A stretch of DNA of 24,168 nt from JAFAVZ01 sp036009105 (GCA_036009105.1 DASYMJ010000170.1:1-24168); one strand, 5' to 3'; positions 7,313 to 15,084 are shown, counted from the stretch's first letter. Numbers and translations are program-made. Notes: a model not told the origin generated them from the letters alone.

Positions 7313-7317
7313 GCTTG

Positions 7318-8169
7318 ATGCCGACAAAAGTTCGCTACCCGATCGGAGTGAGGCCGCTGCTGCTGGAAGAAGCCGCGCGGCGCAGGCGGCTGGAGACCCG
7401 CTTCGTCTCCATGCTGGAGCGCGCCGGCTTCGACGAGGTGGTGCTGCCCATCATCGACTACGCCGATCCTTACGGCGGCCTGCTCGATGCGCGGCGCGGC
7501 TACCGCTTCGTCGACCGCGAAGGGGAGTTGGTGACGATCCGCTCCGACTTCACGCCGATGGTCGCCCGCGCCCTCGCCCCTTCCCTCTCCGCGCTGCCGC
7601 TGAAGGTTTTTTACCGCGGCGATGTGATCCGCTGCGAGGCCTCCCGCCTCGGCGCGAACCGGGAGCTGTTCCAGATCGGCGCGGAGATCGTGGGCGACGC
7701 TTCCTCCGACGCGGATGCCGAGGCGATGCTGCTCGCGGCGAGCGTCGCGCGGGAGCTCGGCGTGCGGCCGCTCGTGGTCTACAACGACGTGTCCATTGCC
7801 GCGTCGCTCGACCGCGACACGCTCGATTCGCTCAAAACGAAACGTAGGGCCGGCTCTCCAGCCGGCCCCTTCTCGAAACTCATCGACGGCACCGCGACCC
7901 TGGACGACATCGCGTCCTTCGCCCCCCTCGCCGCCACCCGCCTGCGCGAGGTGCAGCGCATCGTCGGCGACCGCGACTTCACCCTGCAGCCGGACGACGT
8001 CGACGAGCCGGGCTACTACACCGGCATCCGCTTCCGCATCTACGACGCCGCCACCCGCGCGCTGCTCGCGCAGGGCGGCCGCTACGACTCGCTGTACGGC
8101 CGCTTCGGCACCCCCGCGGCGGCCATCGGCTTCACCTTCACCATCGACGCGTTCGAGGAGGGCGCATGA
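7318..8169 (+). CDS. hisZ: ATP phosphoribosyltransferase regulatory subunit
   Basis: This 283-residue protein resembles the catalytic core of histidyl-tRNA synthetase (ETRFVSMLERAGFDEVVLPIIDY, then GELVTIRSDFTPMVAR, and a final GGRYDSLYGRFG with AIGFTF). That is the signature of HisZ, the non-catalytic partner that short-form HisG needs for activity and histidine feedback. The neighbour is indeed a short HisG. The protein lacks the C-terminal tRNA-binding domain of true HisRS. ATG 7318 is chosen; a TTG at 7315 is an alternative. Residues 175-184 (KRRAGSPAGP) are encoded by an in-frame copy of a GC-rich palindrome, so this segment is probably a repeat insertion. The stop overlaps hisG as ATGA. 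Confidence 0.93.
   Translation: MPTKVRYPIGVRPLLLEEAARRRRLETRFVSMLERAGFDEVVLPIIDYADPYGGLLDARRGYRFVDREGELVTIRSDFTPMVARALAPSLSALPLKVFYRGDVIRCEASRLGANRELFQIGAEIVGDASSDADAEAMLLAASVARELGVRPLVVYNDVSIAASLDRDTLDSLKTKRRAGSPAGPFSKLIDGTATLDDIASFAPLAATRLREVQRIVGDRDFTLQPDDVDEPGYYTGIRFRIYDAATRALLAQGGRYDSLYGRFGTPAAAIGFTFTIDAFEEGA
7840..7868 (+). repeat. GC-rich palindrome, copy 2, inside hisZ in frame
   Basis: The 29-base unit is AAACGTA followed by arms GGGCCGGCT and AGCCGGCCC around loop CTCC. It matches copies 23986-24014 and 24032-24060 base for base. It starts exactly on codon 175 of hisZ and is read as KRRAGSPAGP with no frame disruption. Confidence 0.95.
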
Positions 8170-8789
8170 CCATGCGCATCGCGATTCCGAAAGGGCGGTT
8201 GCAGGAGCCGGTGCTCGCCGTCTTCGCCGCCGCCGGCTACGACGTGCCGACCGCTTCCGAGCTGCGCACCCGGCGGCTCGTGTTTGCCCGGCGGGACGTG
8301 GAGTGGATCTTCGTCAAGGACTGCGACGTGCCGGTGTACGTGGAGCACGGCGCGGCCGACGCCGGCATCGCCGGGCTCGATCAGATCCTGGAGCACGGCT
8401 GCAGCGCGTACCAGCCGGTGGAGCTGCCGTTCGGCCGCTGCCGGATGATGTTGATCGCCGCGCCGAACACGCCGCGGCTGGAGAGCGTGGCCACCAAGTA
8501 CCCGCGCATCGCGCGGCAGTATCTCGACTCGCGCGCGATTCATGCCGAGGTGATTCCGCTGGGGGGATCGGTGGAGCTTGCGGCGGTGCTGCAACTGACC
8601 TCGCACGTGATCGACCTGGTGGAGACCGGCGAGACGGTGCGCATCCATCACCTCGAGCTGCAGGAAGAGGTGGCGGAGATCACGCCCCGCCTGATCGTCG
8701 GCCGCACTGTCTATCGAACCGCAACGCAACGGATGCGCGAGCTCATCGCCCGGGTGGAGGAGGCGAAAGATGTCTACATCACCGTTTGA
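8166..8789 (+). CDS. hisG: ATP phosphoribosyltransferase, short form
   Basis: This 207-residue enzyme catalyses the first step of histidine synthesis, joining ATP and PRPP to give phosphoribosyl-ATP. The start MRIAIPKGRL, the segment DAGIAGLDQILEHG, the ATKYPRIARQYL motif and EVIPLGGSVELAAVLQLTSHVIDLVETGETVR (PRPP-binding region) are all family signatures. The length shows the short form, which has no C-terminal ACT-like regulatory domain and works as a complex with HisZ. The ATG at 8166 overlaps the hisZ stop (ATGA); an ATG two codons later would give the more usual MRIAIPKG start. Its 3' end overlaps hisD by 20 bases. Confidence 0.97.
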   Translation: MTMRIAIPKGRLQEPVLAVFAAAGYDVPTASELRTRRLVFARRDVEWIFVKDCDVPVYVEHGAADAGIAGLDQILEHGCSAYQPVELPFGRCRMMLIAAPNTPRLESVATKYPRIARQYLDSRAIHAEVIPLGGSVELAAVLQLTSHVIDLVETGETVRIHHLELQEEVAEITPRLIVGRTVYRTATQRMRELIARVEEAKDVYITV

Positions 8790-9912
8790 CGTCGCCGACG
8801 CGGTGATCGCCGGCGTCCGCGCGCGCGGCGACGCGTTCGTGCGGGAGCAGGTTTCGCTCTACGACAGTCTCGCTTTGGACGCGCTGCTGCTGACGCCGCG
8901 CGAAGTGCGCATCGATGGCGCGTTGCAGAGCGCCCTCGAAACAGCCATCGAGCGCATTACGTCGTTCCACGAGCCGCAACTGCCGCGCTCCTACCGCTGG
9001 ACGCGCGGCGACAGCGCGATCGTGCACCGCGTGCGGCCGCTGCGGCGCGTTGGCATCTATGTGCCGGGCGGGCGGGCCGTCTACCTCTCGACCCTGATCA
9101 TGGCCGCCGTGCCGGCGCGCATCGCCGGCGTCGGGGAGCTCGTGGTCTGCACGACGCCCGCCGCCGCGGAACGGGACGAGCTGCACTGGCTCTGCAACCG
9201 CCTCGGCATCCGCGAGTTGTACCGCGCCGGCGGCGCGGCCGGCATCGCCGCCATGGCCTTGGGCACCGGGTCGCTGGAGCGCGTCGACAAGATCGTCGGG
9301 CCCGGCAACGCGTACGTCACCGCGGCGAAGACGCGGCTGGTCGGCACGGTGGGCATCGACATGACCGCCGGCCCGACGGAGCTCGTGGTCATCTGCGACG
9401 AGACCGCCGACCCCGCGCTGGTGCAGGCCGACCTCGACGCACAGGCCGAGCACGGCGAGGACTCGGCCGTGACCTGCATCCGGGTCGGCGCCTCTTTCCC
9501 CATCCGCGCCACGCGCGTCATCGATGCGGCCTCGATCGAAGAGGCCATCGCGATTGCGAACCGCATCGCGCCGGAGCACCTCTCCATCCAGACCCGCGAT
9601 GCGGAGCGCGTCGCGGAAAGCGCCACCGACTGCGGCGCGATCTTCTGCGGCCCGTTCTCCGCCGTCGCCGCCGGCGACTATATCGCCGGCCCGAATCACA
9701 TCCTTCCCACCGCCGGCAGCGCGCGCTTCTTCTCCCCCCTCGGCGTCTACGACTTCGTCAGGCGCGCGAACGTGATCTCTCTCGGCAGCGAAGACTTCGC
9801 CGCCATCGGCCCGCTCGGCGCGCGCATCGCGGAGCTGGAAGGGCTGCCCATGCACGCCGCGTCCCTGAACGAAAGGAGCCATGCATGTCCCGCCGCGACG
9901 TCGCCACGATGA
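8770..9912 (+). CDS. hisD: Histidinol dehydrogenase, compact form
   Basis: This enzyme performs the last two oxidations, histidinol to histidine, using NAD and zinc. The zinc and catalytic residues are all in place: QAEHGED (Gln/His), APEHL (catalytic Glu-His), AGDYIAGPNHILPT (Asp) and a late GLPMHAASL (His). The PGNAYVTAAK and GIDMTAGPTE segments are family signatures. At 380 residues it is clearly shorter than the usual 430 or so. Compared from memory with the E. coli enzyme, about 30 N-terminal residues are missing and the helical stretch between QAEHGED and APEHL is about 25 residues shorter. GGAGGAGG at 8756-8763 supports ATG 8770 as the true start. The shortening does not touch the known active-site residues. 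Confidence 0.95.
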   Translation: MSTSPFDVADAVIAGVRARGDAFVREQVSLYDSLALDALLLTPREVRIDGALQSALETAIERITSFHEPQLPRSYRWTRGDSAIVHRVRPLRRVGIYVPGGRAVYLSTLIMAAVPARIAGVGELVVCTTPAAAERDELHWLCNRLGIRELYRAGGAAGIAAMALGTGSLERVDKIVGPGNAYVTAAKTRLVGTVGIDMTAGPTELVVICDETADPALVQADLDAQAEHGEDSAVTCIRVGASFPIRATRVIDAASIEEAIAIANRIAPEHLSIQTRDAERVAESATDCGAIFCGPFSAVAAGDYIAGPNHILPTAGSARFFSPLGVYDFVRRANVISLGSEDFAAIGPLGARIAELEGLPMHAASLNERSHACPAATSPR

Positions 9913-10913
9913 CCGCCTACACGCTGGAGCTGCGCGAGGCGGAGGTGAAGCTCAACCAGAACGAGTCCCCCTTCGACCTGCCGCGCGAGCTGAAGGAGAC
10001 CGTGCTCGCCGCCGCATTGGAGCGGCCGTGGAACATCTATCCGGATTTCGAGTCGTCCATGCTCCGCGGGGCGCTCGCCAACGCATACGGCTTCTCAGCG
10101 GAGAACATCCTCGTGGGCAATGGCTCGAACGAGCTGCTCGCCGCCGCCGTGGCGACGTTCGTCGGACCGGGCACGCCGGTGATCTACGCCAAGCCGACCT
10201 TCTCGCTGTATGAGAAGCTGGTCACGATCGCGGGCGGCATCGGGCTGCCGGTCCCGATCGAGCCAGCATCGGGCTTCCTGCCGCTGGACGACATGCTGCG
10301 CGCGCTCGACCGCTGCGATGACGCGGTGGTGATCGTCTGCTCGCCGAACAACCCGACCGGCGGCATCCTCCCCGCGCGCGGCCTCGAGCGCCTGCTCGCT
10401 GCCGGCGCGACGGTGCTGTTCGACCGCGCGTACGGCGACTTTGCGGGCGACGCGCTCCCGCCGCTGCATGACCGCCTCGTCACCTTCTCGACGTTTTCGA
10501 AGGCCTGGGGCCTCGCCGCCCTGCGCGTCGGCTGGCTGGCCACGACCGCGCCGACGGCGCGCGAGATCCGGAAGGTGAAGCTCCCCTACTCCCTCAACGT
10601 GCTGAGCGAGTCGATCGCCGCCGCGGCGCTCGGCCGGCGCGCGGTGCGCGATGCGAACGTGGCGGCGACCGTCGCCGAGCGCGCGCGTGTGGCGGAGGCG
10701 ATGCGGCCGCTGGTGGAGGTGTTCCCCTCGTCGGCGAACTTCATCGCTTTCCGGCCGCGGCGCGATGCGAAGGGGCTGTTCGAGGAGCTGTGCGAAAGAG
10801 GCATCCTCATCCGCGACATCACACATGCCATCCCCAACGCGCTGCGCGTCTCCATCGGCGACCGCGCGCAGAACGACCGTTTTCTGGAGGCGCTCCGCGA
10901 TGCGACGCGCTGA
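9885..10913 (+). CDS. hisC: Histidinol-phosphate aminotransferase
   Basis: This 342-residue class I/II PLP aminotransferase converts imidazole acetol phosphate to histidinol phosphate. It has the family start KLNQNESPFDLP, the SPNNPTG motif at residues 153-159, Asp180 and Tyr183 in FDRAYGDF for cofactor contacts, and the PLP Lys206 in FSTFSKAWGLAALRVGW. The ATG at 9885 follows GAAAGGAG (9871-9878) at a good spacing. An ATG at 9909 would form an ATGA overlap with hisD and is a reasonable alternative, removing eight residues that are not conserved. The gene overlaps hisD upstream and hisB downstream. Confidence 0.96.
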   Translation: MSRRDVATMTAYTLELREAEVKLNQNESPFDLPRELKETVLAAALERPWNIYPDFESSMLRGALANAYGFSAENILVGNGSNELLAAAVATFVGPGTPVIYAKPTFSLYEKLVTIAGGIGLPVPIEPASGFLPLDDMLRALDRCDDAVVIVCSPNNPTGGILPARGLERLLAAGATVLFDRAYGDFAGDALPPLHDRLVTFSTFSKAWGLAALRVGWLATTAPTAREIRKVKLPYSLNVLSESIAAAALGRRAVRDANVAATVAERARVAEAMRPLVEVFPSSANFIAFRPRRDAKGLFEELCERGILIRDITHAIPNALRVSIGDRAQNDRFLEALRDATR

Positions 10914-11487
10914 GCTCTCCCGCACCACTAAGGAGACATCCGTGCAGGTCGCGCTCGACCTGGACGGCAGCGGCGCGGCGCGCATCGAGACGCCGGTCGG
11001 CTTCCTCTCCCACATGCTCGACACCATCGCCCGCCACGCCCGGGTCGACCTCGACGTCACCGCGATCGGAGACGTGCACATCGACTATCACCACACCGTG
11101 GAAGACGTCGGCCTGGTCCTCGGCGAGGCGTTCGCCCAGGCGCTCGGCGACAAGGGGGGCATCCGCCGCTTCGGCCACGCCTACGTGCCGCTCGACGAGG
11201 CGCTGGCCCGGGTGGTGGTCGATTTCGCCGGCCGGCCGTTCCTCGTCTTCGAGGCGCTTCTCGACCGGGAGATGCTCCTCATCCACAAGGACTTCCCGTT
11301 CGCGCTGGTGGAGGAGTTCTTCAAGTCGTTCGCGAACAAGTGCGCCTGCAACATCCACGTCGATCTGCTCCGCGGGCGCAACGGACATCACGCGGCCGAG
11401 GCGATCTTCAAGGCGTTCGCGGTGGCGGTGCGGATGGCGAAGGAAGTGATCGGCAGCGGGATCCCGAGCACCAAGGGCGTGATCTGA
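10900..11487 (+). CDS. hisB: Imidazoleglycerol-phosphate dehydratase
   Basis: This 195-residue manganese enzyme removes water from imidazole glycerol phosphate. The opening RRAELSRTTKETSVQVALDLDG is the conserved family N-terminus and decides for ATG 10900, which has GGAGG nine bases upstream; a GTG at 10942 with a strong AAGGAG is rejected because it would cut off this segment. Metal-binding motifs are DYHHTVED (His64, His65, Glu68) and the later GRNGHHAAE; the C-terminus ends in STKGVI. It is the monofunctional form: no HAD-type histidinol-phosphate phosphatase domain is fused. It overlaps the end of hisC by 14 bases. Confidence 0.97.
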   Translation: MRRAELSRTTKETSVQVALDLDGSGAARIETPVGFLSHMLDTIARHARVDLDVTAIGDVHIDYHHTVEDVGLVLGEAFAQALGDKGGIRRFGHAYVPLDEALARVVVDFAGRPFLVFEALLDREMLLIHKDFPFALVEEFFKSFANKCACNIHVDLLRGRNGHHAAEAIFKAFAVAVRMAKEVIGSGIPSTKGVI

Positions 11488-12083
11488 TGGAGGTCACGCT
11501 CATCGATTCGCCGGTGGCGAACACGGCCAACATCGCGCGTGCGTTGCGTGCTGCCGGCGCGTCGCTCACGGTGACCTCGGACCCGTTGGCCATCGCACGC
11601 GCTTCGAAGTTGGTATTGCCCGGCGTGGGGAGCTTTGCCGCTGCCATGCGCTGGCTTTCCGCCACACGCGTCGATGCGGCGATTCGCGGAGCGCTGGCCC
11701 GCGGCGCTTCGCTCCTCGGCATCTGCGTCGGTCATCAGCTGCTCTTCGACACCTCCTCCGAGATGGGCAGCACGCCCGGCCTCGGCCTGCTGCGCGGCGA
11801 GGTGCACAAGCTGGAGGGGAGCCTCCCCGTGCCGCAGATCGGCTGGAATCGCGTCCGCTTCGACGGGTCCCCGCTCTTCCGCGGCATCGCGGATGGGACC
11901 CCCTTCTACTTCGTCAACTCTTATGCCGCCTCCGCTGTCGCCTCGCAGGTCGCGGGCGCTTCGTACGGCGCACCGTTCACCGCGGCCGTGCAGCAGGACC
12001 GCCTGTTCGGCGTGCAGTTCCATCCCGAGAGGTCGTCCACGGCCGGCCTGCAGGTGCTGAGGAACTTCGTGACATGGAGGTGA
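11487..12083 (+). CDS. hisH: Imidazole glycerol phosphate synthase, glutaminase subunit
   Basis: This 198-residue class I glutamine amidotransferase supplies ammonia to HisF. The nucleophile is Cys80 in LLGICVGHQLLF, and the His-Glu pair of the triad is in GVQFHPE near the C-terminus. The LPGVGSF motif near residue 44 and the PQIGWN segment are family marks. The ATG at 11487 shares one base with the hisB stop (TGATG) and is preferred to the longer open frame beginning at 11340, which lies inside hisB. Its 3' end overlaps the hisA/F fusion by 10 bases. Its ammonia acceptor is the second half of that fusion. Confidence 0.96.
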   Translation: MEVTLIDSPVANTANIARALRAAGASLTVTSDPLAIARASKLVLPGVGSFAAAMRWLSATRVDAAIRGALARGASLLGICVGHQLLFDTSSEMGSTPGLGLLRGEVHKLEGSLPVPQIGWNRVRFDGSPLFRGIADGTPFYFVNSYAASAVASQVAGASYGAPFTAAVQQDRLFGVQFHPERSSTAGLQVLRNFVTWR

Positions 12084-13528
12084 TCGCCGCCCTCGACCTC
12101 CTCGGCGGCCAGGCCGTCCGGCTCACGCGCGGCGACTTTGCCACCGCGCGCTCCTACGGCGAGCCGGAAGCGGTGCTCGATGCGCTGCGCGTCCCGGATG
12201 GCGCGCGCCTGCACGTGGTCGATCTCGCCGGCTCGCGCGATGGGCGGCCCACTTCCCTTGCTGTGGTGCGCCAGCTCGCCCGGCGCAACCTGCGCGTGCA
12301 GGTCGGCGGCGGCATCCGCTCCCTCGCCGATGCGCGCGCCTGGATCGCCTGCGGCGCCGCGAAGGTCGTCATCGGCACCGTCGCCGCCGACGCACCGCAG
12401 ATGCTGCGCGCGATCGTCGAAGACCTCGGCGCCGAGCGCGTGATCGCCGCCGTGGATGTGCGCGACGGCATCGTGCGGGTGGAAGGGTGGGCGCGATCCT
12501 CCGCCGCCTCCCTCGAACGAGTGCTGGCGCACATCGAGGATCTCGGCATCGAGGAGGTCCTCATCACCGACATCACCCGCGACGGCGCGCTGCGCGGCCC
12601 CTCCTTCCCTCTGTACCGCTCGCTCGAGACGCGCCTCCGCGTCATCGCCTCGGGCGGCGTTTCCACGCTCGGCGACGTCGTCTCGCTCGCGCGCATCCCG
12701 CGCGTCGGCGCCTGCGTCATCGGCAAGGCGTTGCTCGAAGCGCGCTTCTCGCTGCCCGACGCGATCGGCCGGGCGCAGACGGCCCACGCCATCCCGGAGC
12801 GGATCATCCCCTGCCTCGACGTGCGCGACGGCCGGGTGGTGAAGGGGGTGAACTTCGCCGGCATCCGCGACGCGGGCGATCCCGTGGAGTGCGCGAGCCG
12901 CTACGAGGCGGAAGGGGCGGACGAGCTGACCATTCTCGACATCTCCGCCACCGACGCCGGCCGCGAAACGGCGCTCGGAACGGTGCGCCGCGTGGCCGAG
13001 GCGATCTTCATCCCGCTGACGGTGGGCGGCGGCGTGCGGAGCGTGGAAGACTTTCGCGCGCTACTCCGCGCGGGCGCCGACCGCGTGGCCATCAACACCG
13101 CCGCGGTGCGCGATCCACAGCTCATCGAACAATGCGCCATGGAGTTCGGCGTGCAGGCGGTCGTTCTCTCCTGCGATGCGAAGGAGGGCCAGGTGATGGT
13201 CCGCGGCGGGAAGGAAAGGACCGGCCTCGATGCCGCCGGCTGGTGCGCTCGCGCCGAGGAGCTGGGGGCGGGCGAGATTCTGCTCACGTCGGTCGATCGC
13301 GATGGGACGAAGGAAGGCTTCGACCTCGAGCTGCTGCGCGCCGTCAGCGCACGGGTGCGCATCGGCGTGATCGCCAGCGGCGGCGCGGGACGAGTGGAGC
13401 ACTTCCGCGATGCGATCGAGTGCGGCGGTGCGCGCGCCGTCCTCGCCGCGTCGCTCTTTCACGACCGGCGGCTGACCGTCGGCGAGGTCAAGGCTTATCT
13501 CTCATCAGAAGGGATCCCGGTGCGATGA
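12074..13528 (+). CDS. hisA/hisF: HisA-HisF fusion: ProFAR isomerase joined to imidazole glycerol phosphate synthase cyclase
   Basis: One uninterrupted 484-residue frame encodes two TIM barrels in a row. Residues 1 to about 236 are HisA: catalytic Asp8 in VIAALDLLGG, Asp128 in AVDVRDG, Asp166/Asp170 in ITDITRDGAL, phosphate loops QVGGGIR and IASGGVS. Residues from about 240 are HisF: Asp249 in RIIPCLDVRDGRVVKGVNF, Asp368 as the second catalytic Asp, phosphate loops VGGGVRS and ASGGAGR, and LLTSVDRDGTKEG. The linker is only about ten residues and contains no ATG, GTG or TTG codon, so HisF cannot start separately without losing its first strand and catalytic Asp. The two halves carry out consecutive steps; HisA product PRFAR is the HisF substrate. 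Usually these are separate genes. The lysine at the HisF ammonia gate (T. maritima Lys99) is Arg337 here. Confidence 0.95.
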   Translation: MEVIAALDLLGGQAVRLTRGDFATARSYGEPEAVLDALRVPDGARLHVVDLAGSRDGRPTSLAVVRQLARRNLRVQVGGGIRSLADARAWIACGAAKVVIGTVAADAPQMLRAIVEDLGAERVIAAVDVRDGIVRVEGWARSSAASLERVLAHIEDLGIEEVLITDITRDGALRGPSFPLYRSLETRLRVIASGGVSTLGDVVSLARIPRVGACVIGKALLEARFSLPDAIGRAQTAHAIPERIIPCLDVRDGRVVKGVNFAGIRDAGDPVECASRYEAEGADELTILDISATDAGRETALGTVRRVAEAIFIPLTVGGGVRSVEDFRALLRAGADRVAINTAAVRDPQLIEQCAMEFGVQAVVLSCDAKEGQVMVRGGKERTGLDAAGWCARAEELGAGEILLTSVDRDGTKEGFDLELLRAVSARVRIGVIASGGAGRVEHFRDAIECGGARAVLAASLFHDRRLTVGEVKAYLSSEGIPVR

Positions 13529-14097
13529 ACGATCTGGTTTTCAAGGACGGCCTCATTCCGGCCATCGTGTGCGACGCGCGCACCGGCGCGGTGCTGACGC
13601 TCGCCTACATGAACGAGGCGTCGCTGCAGCGGACCATCGAGTCCGGCGAGACGTGGTTCTGGAGCCGCAGCCGCAACGAGCTGTGGCACAAAGGCGCGAC
13701 CTCCGGCCATACGCAGCGCGTGGTCGAGATCGCCCCGGACTGCGACCGCGACGCGCTCCTGGTCCGCGTCGTCCCCGCCGGGCCGCCCTGCCACACCGGC
13801 GCAACGTCCTGCTTCCCCTCCCTCCCGCCTCTCGAACGCCTCATGTCCGTGCTGCGCGACCGCCACGCCGCCCGCCCCGAGGGCTCGTACTCTTCGTACC
13901 TCTTCAACGAGGGGCGGGACAAGATCCTGAAGAAGGTCGGCGAGGAGGCCACCGAGGTCGTGATCGCCGCCAAAGGCGACGACCCCTCGCGCCTCGTCTC
14001 CGAGCTCGCCGATCTGGTGTACCACCTCTCCGTGCTGATGGTGGACGCGGGAGTGGGGTGGGAGGAGGTGGGGGAGGAGCTAGGGAGCCGGGGGTGA
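13525..14097 (+). CDS. hisIE: Bifunctional phosphoribosyl-AMP cyclohydrolase / phosphoribosyl-ATP pyrophosphatase
   Basis: This 190-residue protein carries steps two and three of the pathway. Residues 1 to about 102 are HisI, with SRSRNELWHKGATSGHTQ, the metal-binding DCDRDALLV near 72-79 and two conserved cysteines at 89 and 96. Residues from about 103 are HisE, with the pyrophosphatase helix KKVGEEATEVVIAAK and ELADLVYH. This HisI-HisE fusion is common in bacteria. The ATG at 13525 overlaps the hisA/F stop as ATGA. It ends the operon; no histidinol-phosphate phosphatase follows. Its last 18 bases overlap the 3' end of the convergent Uma2 gene. Confidence 0.97.
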   Translation: MNDLVFKDGLIPAIVCDARTGAVLTLAYMNEASLQRTIESGETWFWSRSRNELWHKGATSGHTQRVVEIAPDCDRDALLVRVVPAGPPCHTGATSCFPSLPPLERLMSVLRDRHAARPEGSYSSYLFNEGRDKILKKVGEEATEVVIAAKGDDPSRLVSELADLVYHLSVLMVDAGVGWEEVGEELGSRG

Positions 14098-14658
14098 GTC
14101 GGGACCCCAGATGGAGGTGAGGTCGATCTCGATGGCATCGAACGGCACCGCGCGGATCTTGTCCTCGCCGCCGTAAACGCCGGCGAGCAGCCAATGCTCG
14201 CTTTCCAGCGTGAAGACCTGCAACGTGCGGGAGAGCGGATCGATCACCCAGGTGTAAGGCACGCCATGATCGGCGTAGATGGGAAGCTTCCTTCGAAGGT
14301 CGAACTGCGTGGTCGAGGGCGACAGAATTTCGCAAACCCAGTCGGGGGTGATGCGGAAGCGATGATCGTCCGGCATGGCGGGCATGTGCTCACGGCGCCA
14401 GCCGGCGATGTCCGGCACCATCACGTTCGCGCCGAGGTGCAGTTCGGGCTCGTCGAGGATCCACCAGCCGCCGGGCCCGCCGTTGCCGAAGTCGAAAGCG
14501 TTGGTGAGAACGGCTCCGAGGCGCGAGGACACCCGGACATGCCGTCCGGACGGCCGCGGCCACGTGTACAACTCCCCGTCAATCAGCTCTGCCACCAGGC
14601 CCCGCGGAGCCATCAGCAGATCCTCATAAGTCGCGCGTCCCCGCGCCCGTGCCGCCAT
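14080..14658 (-). CDS. Uma2 family (DUF820) putative nuclease-fold protein
   Basis: This 192-residue protein matches the Uma2/DUF820 pattern, a PD-(D/E)xK restriction-nuclease fold of unknown biological role that is often multi-copy. The start YEDLLMAPRG...AELIDGELY, then VPDIAGWR (Asp83), DWVCEILSPST (Glu110) and FDLRRKLPIYADHGVPYTWVID (Lys124) are the expected active-site positions, all intact. The start is ATG 14658. The gene is convergent with hisIE, overlapping it by 18 bases, and divergent from the cytidine deaminase gene. It stands alone with no toxin-antitoxin partner or transposase nearby, so its position looks like a single-gene insertion between two operons. Confidence 0.9.
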   Translation of the reverse strand: MAARARGRATYEDLLMAPRGLVAELIDGELYTWPRPSGRHVRVSSRLGAVLTNAFDFGNGGPGGWWILDEPELHLGANVMVPDIAGWRREHMPAMPDDHRFRITPDWVCEILSPSTTQFDLRRKLPIYADHGVPYTWVIDPLSRTLQVFTLESEHWLLAGVYGGEDKIRAVPFDAIEIDLTSIWGPDSPPAP

Positions 14659-14686
14659 GACCCACTTATGCTAACGTACCGCCCCC

Positions 14687-15082
14687 ATGTCCATCGACCA
14701 GTCCCTCATCGATGAAGCAAAAATTGCCCGCGAAAACGCCTCGGCCCCCTACTCCAAATTCAAAGTCGGCGCGGCGTTGCGCACCAGGGGCGGCAAGGTC
14801 TTCCGCGGCTGCAACGTCGAGAACGCCACCTATGGGCTGACCGTCTGCGCGGAGCGGGTGGCGCTGCTGTCCGCCATCGCGGCGGGGGAGCGGAAGTTCG
14901 ATGCGGTGGCGGTCGTCACGCAGAGCGAGGAGCCGTCCACGCCGTGCGGCCCGTGCCGGCAGCTGATGTGGGAGTACTGCGGTGACATCGACGTCGCGCT
15001 GGCCAACCTGAGCGGGCAGCGCCTGGACTACAAGCTCTCCACCCTCTTCCCCTACCCCTTCGAATTCTCGCTGGAGGATTGA
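14687..15082 (+). CDS. cdd: Cytidine deaminase
   Basis: This 131-residue homotetramer-type enzyme deaminates cytidine and deoxycytidine to uridine and deoxyuridine in the cytoplasm. It has the substrate motif FKVGAAL and NVENATYG, the catalytic CAE with zinc Cys54 and Glu56, and PCGPC with zinc Cys87 and Cys90. The length is standard for the small form. The stop TGA overlaps a TTG of the next gene, and a GGAGG just before it probably serves the amidohydrolase start at 15085, so the two are likely co-transcribed. A TATGCT hexamer at 14670-14675 in the 28-bp divergent gap could be a -10 box, but no -35 is evident. Confidence 0.97.
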   Translation: MSIDQSLIDEAKIARENASAPYSKFKVGAALRTRGGKVFRGCNVENATYGLTVCAERVALLSAIAAGERKFDAVAVVTQSEEPSTPCGPCRQLMWEYCGDIDVALANLSGQRLDYKLSTLFPYPFEFSLED

Positions 15083-15084
15083 CC

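Noticed and set aside
8779..9882. Minus-strand open frame of 367 codons opposite hisD
   Set aside because: It is the complement of a clear histidinol dehydrogenase and shows only Asp/Arg/Ala-rich antisense composition.
11340..11486. Upstream extension of hisH
   Set aside because: It lies inside hisB in another frame; the conserved HisH N-terminus starts at ATG 11487 overlapping the hisB stop.
13605..14138. Minus-strand open frame of 177 codons over hisIE
   Set aside because: The plus strand is a textbook HisI-HisE protein; this frame is Ser/Arg-rich antisense.
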